A stretch of 64,000 bases of DNA from Deinococcus alpinitundrae (GTDB lineage: Bacteria > Deinococcota > Deinococci > Deinococcales > Deinococcaceae). The stretch spans positions 62,001 to 126,000 of the forward strand of contig NZ_WXZL01000002.1 of assembly GCF_009982895.1 (NCBI RefSeq). Reading direction: 5' to 3'. The notes below the pieces were generated by a model. The model was given only the letters and a program-made list of their open reading frames with translations, was not told the DNA's origin and ran no database searches. The translations under genes and the position numbers were made by a program. Of the stretch, positions 10,942-19,680 are shown piece by piece. Each line of letters opens with the position of its first letter. The stretch's first letter is position 1.

Positions 10942-11910
10942 ATGAAACGACCTGCGAACTTCGGCATGCTGGCCCTGGCTCTCGTCACCGGCACGGTGCT
11001 CGCCCAGAGCATGTTGCCCAAACTGGCCGTCAAGGCGACTTACCGGGTCGGCTTTGCTCAGACCGAGAGTAACAACCCCTGGCGCATCGCCCAGACCAAA
11101 AGCATGCAGGACGAGGCCAAGAAGCTCGGCTACCAGCTGGTCTACACCGACGCGGCAGGCTCGACGGCCAAACAGGTCGCCGACGTGCGCAGCATGATTG
11201 CCCAGAAAGTGGACGCCATCTTCCTCTCGCCGCGCGAGGACAAGCCGCTGGCCCCGGTGGTCGCCGAGGCCCGCAAGGCCGGCATCCCGGTGATCTTGCT
11301 CGACCGCAACATCGACCCGGCGCTCTCCAAAGCGGGCACCGACTACGTCACCTTCGTCGGCTCGGACTTCATCAAGGAAGGCCAGCGGGTCGGCGACTGG
11401 CTGGTGAAGAATGCGGGCGGCAAGACGAACATCATCGAGCTGGAAGGCACCGTGGGAGCCAGCCCCGCCAACGACCGCAAGAAGGGCTTCGACGACGTGA
11501 TGGCCAAGAACCCGAAGTTCAAGATCGTGGCCTCGCAGAGCGGCGATTTCGCCCGTGACACGGGTCGCCAGGTGGCCCAGACCCTGTTGCAAGCCCACCC
11601 CGAAGCCAACGTGATCTACGCCCACAACGACGAGATGGCCATCGGTGCGGTCTCGGCCATTCAGGCGGCGGGCAAGGTGCCGGGCAAGGACATCCTGGTG
11701 CTGTCGATCGACGGCGGCAAGGAAGCGGTGCAGATGGTCGTGGACGGCAAGATCAACTACGTCGTGGAGTGCAACCCGCGCTTCGGCCCCGAGGCCTTCA
11801 AGACCCTCAAGAGCTACGCGGCGGGCAAGAAGTTCCCGGCCAAGATCATCAACGCCGACCGTGACTACACCCCGCAATCTGCCAAGGCGGGCCTGGCCAG
11901 CGCGTACTGA
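10942..11910 (+). CDS. ytfQ: YtfQ-like sugar ABC transporter substrate-binding protein
   Basis: The 322-aa protein has a signal peptide ending at VLAQ, then a type-I periplasmic binding fold: VGFAQTESNNPWRIAQTKSMQDEA, IFLSPREDKPLAPVV, IPVILLDRNID. These blocks match the YtfQ (galactofuranose) branch more closely than RbsB. Together with the ATPase and the two permeases downstream, the set reproduces the ytfQ-ytfR-ytfT-yjfF arrangement. The ATG at 10942 is chosen for the signal peptide; upstream in-frame codons only add a non-signal extension. The true ligand is not shown by the sequence. Confidence 0.9.
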   Translation: MKRPANFGMLALALVTGTVLAQSMLPKLAVKATYRVGFAQTESNNPWRIAQTKSMQDEAKKLGYQLVYTDAAGSTAKQVADVRSMIAQKVDAIFLSPREDKPLAPVVAEARKAGIPVILLDRNIDPALSKAGTDYVTFVGSDFIKEGQRVGDWLVKNAGGKTNIIELEGTVGASPANDRKKGFDDVMAKNPKFKIVASQSGDFARDTGRQVAQTLLQAHPEANVIYAHNDEMAIGAVSAIQAAGKVPGKDILVLSIDGGKEAVQMVVDGKINYVVECNPRFGPEAFKTLKSYAAGKKFPAKIINADRDYTPQSAKAGLASAY

Positions 11911-11942
11911 GCCCGCCTTCCCACGCTGAATGAAGTGTCCTG

Positions 11943-11974
11943 CCGCGTCACGCTTCCCCGCGTGGCGCGGTTTT
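11943..11974 (+). terminator. Hairpin with T-run between ytfQ and ytfR
   Basis: CCGCGTCACGC pairs with GCGTGGCGCGG (11 bp, one wobble pair) around a 6-nt loop and is followed by TTTT. It lies 32 bp after the SBP stop. It probably acts as a partial terminator that gives more SBP than ATPase/permease mRNA, since no new strong promoter is evident before ytfR. Confidence 0.7.
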
Positions 11975-12101
11975 GCTGCCGATGTCGGCCCCTCGCGTTG
12001 ATGCGCCGGGTGCACAATGACGGCACCGTAGAACAGCGAGAAGAGCACCGCGCCGCCCTGACGTTTCCCGTTTTCAACCCTGACCCTTCAAGGAGAAGCG
12101 C

Positions 12102-13688
12102 TTGACCGCCCCCACTTCTGCACCCCCGGCTCCATCCGGCCCCCTGCTGCTCGACATGCAACACATCCAGAAAGCCTTCGCAGGCGTCACGGCGCTGGAC
12201 AACGCTTCACTCGGCGTGGCTGCGGGCGAGGTTCACGCCCTGATCGGTCAGAACGGTGCAGGCAAGAGCACCATGATCAAGGTGCTGACCGGCGCGTACC
12301 GGCGTGACGGCGGCAGCATCACCTTCGCGGGTCAGCCGGTGGACTTTGCCTCACCGCTCGCGGCCCAGCGCGGCGGCATCGCCACCATCTACCAGGAAGT
12401 CAATCTGGTGCCTCTGCGCACAGTGGCCGAAAATATCTTCCTGGGCCGTGAACCCAGGAAGTGGGGCCTGATCCAGTGGCCCGCCATGAATGCCGAGGCC
12501 GCGCGGCTGCTCACCGAACTCGGTATTCAGCTCGACGTGAAAGAACCGCTGGGGAGTTTCAGCACCGCCATTCAGCAGATGGTGGCGCTGGCCCGCGCGG
12601 TGTCGATCAATGCCCGGCTGGTCATCATGGACGAGCCGACCAGCAGCCTCAACGAGCGCGAGGTCGAGACGCTGTTCGGGGTGATCCGGGGCCTGAAGGC
12701 CAGGGGCGTCTCAGTGATCTTCGTCTCGCACCGCCTGGACGAGCTGTACGCGGTGTGTGACCGCATCACGGTGATGCGCGACGGGCGCACCGTGTATGCC
12801 GGAGATATGCAGGGCATCAGCCGCCTGCAACTCGTTGAGCAGATGCTGGGCCGCGAGATCAAGAATGCGGGCGCACAGACCGGCTTCGTGAAGCACAAGG
12901 GCAGCGCTGGCGCAAAGCCGCTGCTCGGCGTCGGCGGGGTAGTGCGCGGCACCCGGCTTCAGGGCGCGTCGGTAGAGGTCGGCGAGGGCGAGGTGGTGGG
13001 CCTGGCGGGCCTGCTGGGATCGGGCCGCAGCGAACTGGCCCGTGTCATCTTCGGGGCCGATCAGCCGGACGCGGGCGAGCTGCGCTTTGGCGGGCAGCCG
13101 GTGCAGTTTCGCTCGCCGAGCGACGCCATCAAAGCGGGCCTGGGCTTTTGCAGCGAGGACCGCAAAGCTGAGGGCATCGTACCCGAACTCAGCGTGCGCG
13201 AGAACCTCACCCTGGCGCTGCTGCCGCGCCTGTCCAGGGCGGGCGTCGTCGACAACCGCCAGCAGGCTGAGATCGTCGAGCGCTTCGTCGCGAGCCTCGG
13301 GATCAAGACGTCCAACCCCGATCAGCCGATCCGCGAGCTGTCGGGCGGCAACCAGCAAAAAGTCCTGCTGGCCCGCTGGCTGGCCATGAACCCGAAGCTG
13401 CTGATTCTGGACGAACCCACGCGCGGCATCGACGTGGGAGCCAAGGCCGAGATTCAGCGCCTGATCGGTGAGCTGGCCCAGGAAGGACTCGGCGTGCTGA
13501 TGATTTCCAGCGAACTCGAAGAACTGATCGAGGGCTGCCAGCACGTGACGGTGCTGCACGACGGCAAGACGGTGGCGAATCTGGCGGGCGACGAGATCAG
13601 CGAGGCCCAGCTGCTGCATGCCATGGCGCAGGGCCTGGAGCCGGAAGACATGCCCCGCCCGCCGACCCCGCCGCAGGTGCGGGCATGA
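12102..13688 (+). CDS. ytfR: YtfR-like sugar ABC transporter ATP-binding protein
   Basis: The 528-aa CUT2 ATPase contains two ABC domains. The first has Walker A GQNGAGKST and Walker B VIMDEPTSS; the second has LSGGNQQKVLLARWL as signature and ILDEPTRGID as Walker B. Its first half also bears the LNEREVETLF block typical of sugar ATPases of this class. It powers import by the two permeases that follow. The start is a TTG at 12102 with AAGGAG seven bases before it. The ATG of the next gene overlaps its stop. Confidence 0.94.
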   Translation: MTAPTSAPPAPSGPLLLDMQHIQKAFAGVTALDNASLGVAAGEVHALIGQNGAGKSTMIKVLTGAYRRDGGSITFAGQPVDFASPLAAQRGGIATIYQEVNLVPLRTVAENIFLGREPRKWGLIQWPAMNAEAARLLTELGIQLDVKEPLGSFSTAIQQMVALARAVSINARLVIMDEPTSSLNEREVETLFGVIRGLKARGVSVIFVSHRLDELYAVCDRITVMRDGRTVYAGDMQGISRLQLVEQMLGREIKNAGAQTGFVKHKGSAGAKPLLGVGGVVRGTRLQGASVEVGEGEVVGLAGLLGSGRSELARVIFGADQPDAGELRFGGQPVQFRSPSDAIKAGLGFCSEDRKAEGIVPELSVRENLTLALLPRLSRAGVVDNRQQAEIVERFVASLGIKTSNPDQPIRELSGGNQQKVLLARWLAMNPKLLILDEPTRGIDVGAKAEIQRLIGELAQEGLGVLMISSELEELIEGCQHVTVLHDGKTVANLAGDEISEAQLLHAMAQGLEPEDMPRPPTPPQVRA

Positions 13689-14695
13689 GCGGCGAAATCA
13701 ATACCGCCGCCCGCCCGGCCCGCTCGGGCAGTGGCGGTCAGGGGCTGCTGGCCGACTTGAAACAGGTGCTGCCCAGCATCCTGATTTTGCTGGCCCTGCT
13801 GATCTTCAACGCCTTTTTCACCCCGTACTTCCTGAGTGTGCAGACCCTCAACGTCAATTTGACGCAGGTGGCGACCATCATCATCGTGGCGATGGGCATG
13901 ACCCTGGTCATCGCCACCGGCGGCGTGGACCTCTCGGTCGGCTCGCTGATGGCCATCAGCGGCGTGCTGGCCCCCCTGATCTTCCTGAACCCGGCCTTCG
14001 CTAGCCTTCAGGGGCTGGGCATCGCGCTGGCCTTCGTGGTGCCGGTGCTGGTGGCCGGGGCCTTCGGGGTGCTCAACGGGCTGTTCGTGACCCGGCTCAA
14101 ATTGCAGCCCATCGTGGCGACACTGGTGCTCTACATCGCCGGGCGCGGTATTGCCCAGGTCATCACCAACGGGCAGCTCCAGAGCTTTACTACGCCTGCA
14201 TTCACCTACATCGGGCTGGGCCGACCCTTCGGCGTGCCGTTTCAAGTCATCCTGATGCTGATCATCGTGGCGCTCACCTACTGGGTGGTCAAGCGCACGG
14301 TCTTTGGCCGCTACGTGCTGGCCGTTGGCGGTAACGAAACGGCAGCAGGCCTGTCAGGCGTGCCAGTCTCGCGCGTCAAGCTGGCGGTCTATGCCATCAG
14401 CGGACTGCTGGCGGGTATCGCCGGGCTAATCGTTATCGCCATCAATTCCAGCAGTGATGCCAACCAGGTCGGGCAGGGCATGGAACTCGACGCTATCGCA
14501 GCGGTGGCCGTGGGCGGCACGCTGCTCTCGGGCGGGCGGGCGCAGGTGCTGGGCACTTTGTTTGGCGCGCTGATCATCCAGCTCATCCGCTTTACCCTGC
14601 TCGCCAAGGGCGTGCCCGACGCCGCCGCGCTGGTGGTCAAGGCCGCCATCATCGTCATCGCCGTGGCGCTCCAGCAGCGCCGCCGGAGGGAATAA
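13685..14695 (+). CDS. ytfT: YtfT-like sugar ABC transporter permease
   Basis: The 336-aa CUT2-family (RbsC-like) permease has about ten hydrophobic segments and the family block MGMTLVIATGGVDLSVGSLMAISG. It is coupled to ytfR by an ATGA overlap and is followed one base after its stop by a second, related permease. Two different permeases are the hallmark of the YtfQRT-YjfF system, where they form a heterodimeric channel. Confidence 0.93.
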   Translation: MSGEINTAARPARSGSGGQGLLADLKQVLPSILILLALLIFNAFFTPYFLSVQTLNVNLTQVATIIIVAMGMTLVIATGGVDLSVGSLMAISGVLAPLIFLNPAFASLQGLGIALAFVVPVLVAGAFGVLNGLFVTRLKLQPIVATLVLYIAGRGIAQVITNGQLQSFTTPAFTYIGLGRPFGVPFQVILMLIIVALTYWVVKRTVFGRYVLAVGGNETAAGLSGVPVSRVKLAVYAISGLLAGIAGLIVIAINSSSDANQVGQGMELDAIAAVAVGGTLLSGGRAQVLGTLFGALIIQLIRFTLLAKGVPDAAALVVKAAIIVIAVALQQRRRRE

Positions 14696-14696
14696 G

Positions 14697-15698
14697 ATGC
14701 TGTCTACCAATGCCAAGGCCGATCGCGCCAAGCGCACCCGGTTGCTGAGTACCTTGAGTCAGTACGGCGTGCTGGCCGCCCTGATCCTGCTGATCGTCTT
14801 TGGGGCGCTGCGCTACACCGGCTTTATGAGTGAGTACAACTTCTCGACGTTTCTGCGCTACAACGCCATGTTCGGCCTGATCTCGCTGGGTATGTGCTTT
14901 GTCATCATGACCGGCGGCATCGACCTCTCGGTGGGCAGCGTGGTCGCCATGTCAAGTGTGGTGGCCGCGCTGCTCAGCCCGTACGGGGCCTTCACGGCGC
15001 TCCTCGGCGCGGTGCTAGCCGGGGCGCTGGTCGGCCTGCTCAACGGCTGGATCATCGCCCGGCTGGGCATCCAGCCGTTCATCACGACGCTGGCGACCCT
15101 GTTGGGGGCGCGTGGGTTGGCGCTGCTGCTGGCCCGCAACCAGGGCGGCGTGGGCGTGGACACCAGTAACACGGTCTTCACCTGGTTCGGGCAGGGCGAT
15201 CTGCTGCGGCTGCCGGTGCCGGGCGTCATGATGATCGTCGCCTTCGTTCTCGGGGCAGTGGCCCTGCGCGCCACGCCGTTTGGCCGCCACGCGCTGGCCA
15301 TCGGCGGCGGCGAGGACGCCAGCAAGCTGATGGGCCTAAACGTGGGCCGCATCAAGCTGGGCGTGTACGTGCTGTCGGGTGCGCTGGCGGGCCTGGCGGG
15401 ATTGATTCTGGCCTCACAGCTCGGCGCGGGGCAGCCCACCGAGGGCCTCGGCTGGGAACTCTCGGCCATCGCCAGCGTGGTCGTCGGCGGCACGCTGCTG
15501 ACCGGCGGCACCGGCAGCGTCTGGTCCACATTGGTCGGGGCGATGCTGCTGGGCCTCATTTTCAATATCCTCAATTTCGAGAACGGCAAGGGCATCATCT
15601 CGCTCTCGCCGTACTGGCAAAGCGTGATTCGCGGCGGATTTCTGCTTTTGGTGGTGGTGCTGCAAAGTCGGCTGGCCCGGCAAAAGGGCCGAAGCTAG
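14697..15698 (+). CDS. yjfF: YjfF-like sugar ABC transporter permease
   Basis: The 333-aa paralogue of the preceding permease carries the same block (GMCFVIMTGGIDLSVGSVVAMSS) and the later GLNVGRIKLGVYVLSGALAGLAG block. It completes the four-gene importer. A 78-bp spacer follows, ending in AGGTGAAGGT before the PhyH gene, so that gene may be on the same transcript. Confidence 0.93.
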   Translation: MLSTNAKADRAKRTRLLSTLSQYGVLAALILLIVFGALRYTGFMSEYNFSTFLRYNAMFGLISLGMCFVIMTGGIDLSVGSVVAMSSVVAALLSPYGAFTALLGAVLAGALVGLLNGWIIARLGIQPFITTLATLLGARGLALLLARNQGGVGVDTSNTVFTWFGQGDLLRLPVPGVMMIVAFVLGAVALRATPFGRHALAIGGGEDASKLMGLNVGRIKLGVYVLSGALAGLAGLILASQLGAGQPTEGLGWELSAIASVVVGGTLLTGGTGSVWSTLVGAMLLGLIFNILNFENGKGIISLSPYWQSVIRGGFLLLVVVLQSRLARQKGRS

Positions 15699-15776
15699 CC
15701 CTCTTGCCGAGGTGTAAACTGAACGTCTCCGCAACTGAGTTTTTCCCGTCTCTCCCTTTTCACCAGAGGTGAAGGT

Positions 15777-16634
15777 ATGACCACACTCGATCAGTCTCCA
15801 GCGACCGCCTCCAACGCCGCGCCCCAGTACGACACTGCCAGCATCATGGGGGCCATCTACGGCGACGGTATCACCGGCCTCAAGGGGGCCTTTTCAAGAG
15901 AATGGGTGGCGGCACTCGGCGAGGATCTAGCCGGACTGTACAAAGACGCCCTGGCCCGGCCCGGCGGCGCGGTGGGGCGCGGCACCAACCGCCACTACGT
16001 CGAGATTCACCCGGAAGACATTCGCGGCTTCGTCGAGCTGGTGAGCCACCCCTGGGTGCAGGCGGTCTGCGCGGCGGTGCTGGGGCCAAATTATCAGTTC
16101 GTCGAGATCGGCTTCGACGTGCCCAACCCCGGCGCGCGCGACCAGCCCTGGCACCGCGATTTTCCAGCCACCGATCAGACGCTGGTGGAGCGCCGCCTCA
16201 ACTCACTGGCCTTCAACCTGACCACTGTGGACGTGGAACCCGACATGGGGCCGTTCGATATCGCGCCCGGTACCCAGTGGGACGACCCCAGCGAGTACGA
16301 CCACGGCATGTTTCCGCCGACCTCGCTCTACGAACGCTACCAGGCCCGCTCACAGCTCAAGATGCCGCGCATGGGTGACGTCTCGGTGCGCTCGGCGCTG
16401 ACCATTCACCGGGGCACCGCAAACCACTCCGACAAACCGCGTCCGGTCCTGGTGCTGGGCGTCGACGCGCCGGGTGCGGGCAACCACGAGAAGCACGACT
16501 TCCAGGTGACCCGCCGCTTCTACGACTCGCTGCCGCCGGAGCTGCGCGAGCATCTGCTGTGCCGTCTGGTCGATCAGCTTGAGCCGATCATGCAGGGGCA
16601 CACCATCGAGGGGCTGATGATGGGCGATGCCTGA
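15777..16634 (+). CDS. Phytanoyl-CoA dioxygenase (PhyH) family protein
   Basis: The 285-aa protein belongs to the Fe(II)/2-oxoglutarate-dependent PhyH superfamily. Iron ligands are the HxD pair in QPWHRDF (H126, D128) and a distal His in LTIHRGTANHS (H211 or H217), followed by an Arg-containing RPVLVLGVD segment that could hold 2-oxoglutarate. Members hydroxylate many small molecules, so the substrate is open. It sits right after a complete sugar importer, which suggests it modifies the imported compound or a derivative. The next small gene overlaps its end by 8 bp. Confidence 0.85.
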   Translation: MTTLDQSPATASNAAPQYDTASIMGAIYGDGITGLKGAFSREWVAALGEDLAGLYKDALARPGGAVGRGTNRHYVEIHPEDIRGFVELVSHPWVQAVCAAVLGPNYQFVEIGFDVPNPGARDQPWHRDFPATDQTLVERRLNSLAFNLTTVDVEPDMGPFDIAPGTQWDDPSEYDHGMFPPTSLYERYQARSQLKMPRMGDVSVRSALTIHRGTANHSDKPRPVLVLGVDAPGAGNHEKHDFQVTRRFYDSLPPELREHLLCRLVDQLEPIMQGHTIEGLMMGDA

Positions 16635-16905
16635 TCCGCGTGCCTTGACGGCCCATTTTGGCGGCGCGGCTTACCCCGGCCAGATCGCCGCGCTGGAGGG
16701 CAACCGGGGTCAGCTGCGGGTGCGGCTGGAGGCTCCCGGCGAGGCAGTCTGGCCCGCCGTGCAGGACGAGGGCGAACTGGAAATGCACGACGGCGCGCGC
16801 TTCCGGGTGGGGGTACTGGATGTGCTGGGCGCGGAAGACGGCGGGCAGGAACTCCGGCTCAAGCTGCTGGGGAAAGGCGGTTCATCTCCAGCGGGTCAGC
16901 CGTAG
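16627..16905 (+). CDS. Hypothetical 92-aa protein coupled to PhyH
   Basis: A short open frame starting inside the end of the PhyH gene (8-bp overlap). The product is soluble, has no signal peptide or Cys, and alternates short strands (GNRGQLRVRLEA, GELEMHDGARFRVGVLDVLG), suggesting a small beta-barrel. I do not recognise a family. Tight overlap and Deinococcus-like codon use support a real gene. It is convergent with the subtilase gene. Confidence 0.6.
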   Translation: MPDPRALTAHFGGAAYPGQIAALEGNRGQLRVRLEAPGEAVWPAVQDEGELEMHDGARFRVGVLDVLGAEDGGQELRLKLLGKGGSSPAGQP

Positions 16906-16959
16906 GGGCAAAGCAGGCGGCGAAGCCGGTGAATCACCGCCTGCAATGGCTGAACACGT

Positions 16960-18510
16960 TTACTTGTCTTTGCCATTCTTGGGCGGCTTGGGCCGCTTCG
17001 GCGGCTTCGGCTTGGGACCATTGGGCTTTTTATCCTTGCCGTCAGTGGGAGGCGTCGGGGTGGGGGCGACAACCGGCGGCTTGGGCGTGGGCGTGGGGCT
17101 GGCGACTGGCGGTGTGGGCTTCGGCGTCGGTACGGGCGTGACTGGAACGGGAACTGGCGTGGGTACGACCGGCGCAGGCGTGGCTGGTGCAGGGACCGCT
17201 TGAAGCCCCAGGCGGGTCAACGCGCCCGGCAGATTGATCAGGCCGTAGCCACTGTTGTTGTTGCGGCTGCCCTTGTTCGAGGCGCTCTGAAACAGAGCAC
17301 TCTTGAGGGCCACAATACCCAGACTGGGTTTGGCGCTCAGCAGCACCGCGACCGCCCCCGCCGCGATGGGGGCCGCTTGTGAGGTGCCGGAACGTGAGCC
17401 GTACCCTTGGCCCGGATAGCTCGACGTGATGTTCTCGCCGGGAGCCATGATGTCGGGCTTGATGAAGGTACCGCTGTAGGCACCCGTCCAGGTGACCGGG
17501 CCCCGACTGCTGAAAGCGGATACGGCACCCGCCTGATTGACTGACCCCACCCCGATCACGTCGGGGATGTTGCCGGGACTGCCGGTGCTGCCCGCCGCCG
17601 GGCCAAAATTGCCGATGGCGAACACCGGAATCACTCCGGCCTGAAGCATATTCTGAACTGGTTTCACGAATTCTTGATAAGTGCCGGGCAGTCCCAGACT
17701 CATGCTGACGACGTTGGCGCCGTCGTTGGTGTCGGGATTGCCGTCAGGATCGATGACCCACTGCATTCCGGCAATCACCTGGGCAAACGTGCCCTGCGAC
17801 TTCGGCAAGACCAGCGCGCTGATCAGCTTGGCTGCTGGAGCCACCCCCACGCTCTTGCCGACCAGCAGGCCAGCAGTGTGGGTGCCGTGCTGCTCGGAAT
17901 CGTGTGGGGCGCTGCTCACACGCTCGCCGTCCGCGCCAAATTCGGCGAACGCCAGGAGTTTTCCGGCCAGCTCAGGGTTGTTCGGATCAATGCCGGTATC
18001 GAGGTGTCCAATCCGGATGCCCTGGCCGCGAAACCCGGCAGCCCAGGCCTGCGGTGCGCCAATGGCCTGAAGGTGCCAGGGCGTGCCCGCAGGCGCGGCG
18101 GCGACACTCAGGGCGCTGGCACGCGGCACCGTGACCTGAAAGTTTTCGAAGACTTCCTCGACCATCGGAAGCTTGGCCAGCGCCTGGGCCTGGGCAGGCG
18201 TCATCTTGAGGTACACCGAGTGGTCGAGCCACAGCTCCGCGCCCTTGCCCTTGGTTTTGAGCAGCTTGTTGAGGAGGGCGTTGGCCGAGCCGAGTTTGCC
18301 CAGCACGTCCTTGAGCTGCTTACGCAGTTCTTTGGCGCTTTTCCCGCCCGGCGGGGTGTCGAACTTGAAGCGCACCAGCACGCCGATGGTGGCCGCGTCA
18401 TGGCGGTTGGCTTTTTCCTGGAGCTTGGGCGAGAGATGCCCGGCCTGCGCCGAGTTCAGGGTCAGGGCACTGAGGCTCAGGGCAAGAAATAAGGCGGCAT
18501 GTCTTTGCAT
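16960..18510 (-). CDS. Secreted S8 (subtilisin-like) serine protease with Pro/Lys-rich tail
   Basis: The 516-aa protein has a signal peptide (to about residue 23, NSAQAG), a prodomain-like region (~40-130), and a subtilase domain with the triad D171 (IGHLDTGID), H208 (EQHGTHTAG) and S377 (SGTSQAAP), plus the oxyanion Asn in AIGNFGP. After about residue 440 it becomes a low-complexity tail of PTPTP/KPPV repeats ending in a strongly basic KPKPPKRPKPP segment, perhaps for wall or surface association. The ATG at 18510 has no ribosome site but has TACAGT six bases upstream, so the mRNA is probably leaderless. Confidence 0.93.
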   Translation of the reverse strand: MQRHAALFLALSLSALTLNSAQAGHLSPKLQEKANRHDAATIGVLVRFKFDTPPGGKSAKELRKQLKDVLGKLGSANALLNKLLKTKGKGAELWLDHSVYLKMTPAQAQALAKLPMVEEVFENFQVTVPRASALSVAAAPAGTPWHLQAIGAPQAWAAGFRGQGIRIGHLDTGIDPNNPELAGKLLAFAEFGADGERVSSAPHDSEQHGTHTAGLLVGKSVGVAPAAKLISALVLPKSQGTFAQVIAGMQWVIDPDGNPDTNDGANVVSMSLGLPGTYQEFVKPVQNMLQAGVIPVFAIGNFGPAAGSTGSPGNIPDVIGVGSVNQAGAVSAFSSRGPVTWTGAYSGTFIKPDIMAPGENITSSYPGQGYGSRSGTSQAAPIAAGAVAVLLSAKPSLGIVALKSALFQSASNKGSRNNNSGYGLINLPGALTRLGLQAVPAPATPAPVVPTPVPVPVTPVPTPKPTPPVASPTPTPKPPVVAPTPTPPTDGKDKKPNGPKPKPPKRPKPPKNGKDK

Positions 18511-18516
18511 CCTCTG

Positions 18517-18522
18517 ACTGTA
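18517..18522 (-). promoter_or_regulatory. Leaderless -10 box of the subtilase gene
   Basis: TACAGT on the minus strand, six bases before the ATG at 18510, with no Shine-Dalgarno. The spacing places the transcript start at or next to the start codon. Confidence 0.6.
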
Positions 18523-18584
18523 GCGGCCCGAAGCTGACGGTCGCTCACAGATGCCTGATGAAGTCTTGTGGCTCGGAGGAGTTA

Positions 18585-18618
18585 CCAAAAACGGGGAATC
18601 CCTTATGGAGGATTCCCC
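18585..18618 (-). terminator. Rho-independent terminator of the DUF4384-like gene
   Basis: Perfect 9-bp arms GGGGAATCC / GGATTCCCC with an 8-nt loop, followed on the minus strand by GTTTTTG. It lies 20 bp beyond the stop of the gene ending at 18638, and before the leaderless promoter of the subtilase gene. Confidence 0.85.
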
Positions 18619-18637
18619 GTCGACAGCAATCAGTTGT

Positions 18638-19531
18638 TCAGTTTGCGCTGACCACGCTGACTTCAATCTTGCCTGCCGTGTTCTTGATGGTCAGGGTGGT
18701 TTTGGTGCTGCCCTGTGAGAAATGGGCCACTGCCGAGTCGCGCTTGAGGGTCTGGTCGTCTTGCGTGTACCCGGCCTTGATCAGCTCGGCGCTGTAGTAC
18801 TTGAGCAGCTCGTCAACCTGGGCGTTCGAGCGGAAAACGTAGCCCTTACCGTTGTCGACCTTGGTGGGGCGGGCGTACTTGGCGTCGGTGTAGGGCCGGA
18901 TGGTGATGGTGGTCGTGGTGGTGGTCGTGGTCATGGCGGGTGCGGGAGCCTGCACCACCGGCTTGGGCGTCACGTTGAGCAGCGCCACATCGGTCGACCA
19001 GCTCTTGTCCGGCACCGGGTTGACGACGATCGACAGCGCCTGCGCCAGATTCTGCTGCCCCTTGACCGACACGGTGGCGAGCTTCTGATCGCTCTTGAAG
19101 CTCGACAGGCTGCCGAGATCGAGCTTGGTGGTGCTCGCCAGCGCCAGCACCTTGCTGATGCCGACCGGCCCGGCGATGTTGTAGACGAACTTGTCACCCT
19201 TGTCGGGGAAGGTCTTGACGCTGCCCGCCTTGATGAAGTTGTCGCCGCTGGTGTAGTTGTTCGGCAAAATCTGATCGATGCTGCCGTCCGAGGACACGCT
19301 GAAGAGATAGACGTAAGCGTCCTGATCGACGCTGGTGTAAACCCGAATGGCGTCACTGATGGCGTAGTCGGGCGTTTTTTTGCCAGTGGCGTCGCGGTCG
19401 ATCCAGACCTTGACCTGCACATCGCTGGGCACCGGGTTGACGATGATGCTCTGGGCACTGATGGTGGGCGCAGCGTAGACGCTGCCCGTGGCAGCCAACG
19501 TCAAGCTGAGCGGAAGCATGAACTTTTTCAT
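18638..19531 (-). CDS. Secreted DUF4384-like protein
   Basis: The 297-aa protein has a clear signal peptide (cleavage near VYAAP). The first two thirds resemble DUF4384 domains: VKVWIDRD...YAISDAIRVYTSVDQDAYVYLFSVSSDGSIDQILPN, a fold found in envelope proteins and next to kinases. A polythreonine run (eight Thr, about residue 200) links it to a C-terminal domain of about 90 residues. The biochemical role is unknown; an envelope location is expected. TAAACT six bases before the ATG and no ribosome site suggest a leaderless mRNA. Confidence 0.85.
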   Translation of the reverse strand: MKKFMLPLSLTLAATGSVYAAPTISAQSIIVNPVPSDVQVKVWIDRDATGKKTPDYAISDAIRVYTSVDQDAYVYLFSVSSDGSIDQILPNNYTSGDNFIKAGSVKTFPDKGDKFVYNIAGPVGISKVLALASTTKLDLGSLSSFKSDQKLATVSVKGQQNLAQALSIVVNPVPDKSWSTDVALLNVTPKPVVQAPAPAMTTTTTTTTITIRPYTDAKYARPTKVDNGKGYVFRSNAQVDELLKYYSAELIKAGYTQDDQTLKRDSAVAHFSQGSTKTTLTIKNTAGKIEVSVVSAN

Positions 19532-19537
19532 GAGAGG

Positions 19538-19543
19538 AGTTTA
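19538..19543 (-). promoter_or_regulatory. Leaderless -10 box of the DUF4384-like gene
   Basis: TAAACT on the minus strand, six bases upstream of the ATG at 19531, with no Shine-Dalgarno site. Confidence 0.6.
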
Positions 19544-19680
19544 GGGTCTGGGACTGACCTCAAGCTGAATGGAGGTGAAGATTCACTTGAGAAAAGGCGG
19601 GCAACCTCCAGCGTGCAGTCCTGAGAGAAAAAAGGGCCGCTCGACCACAATGGGTGGTGGCCAGAGCTTCCGGTCCCAGT

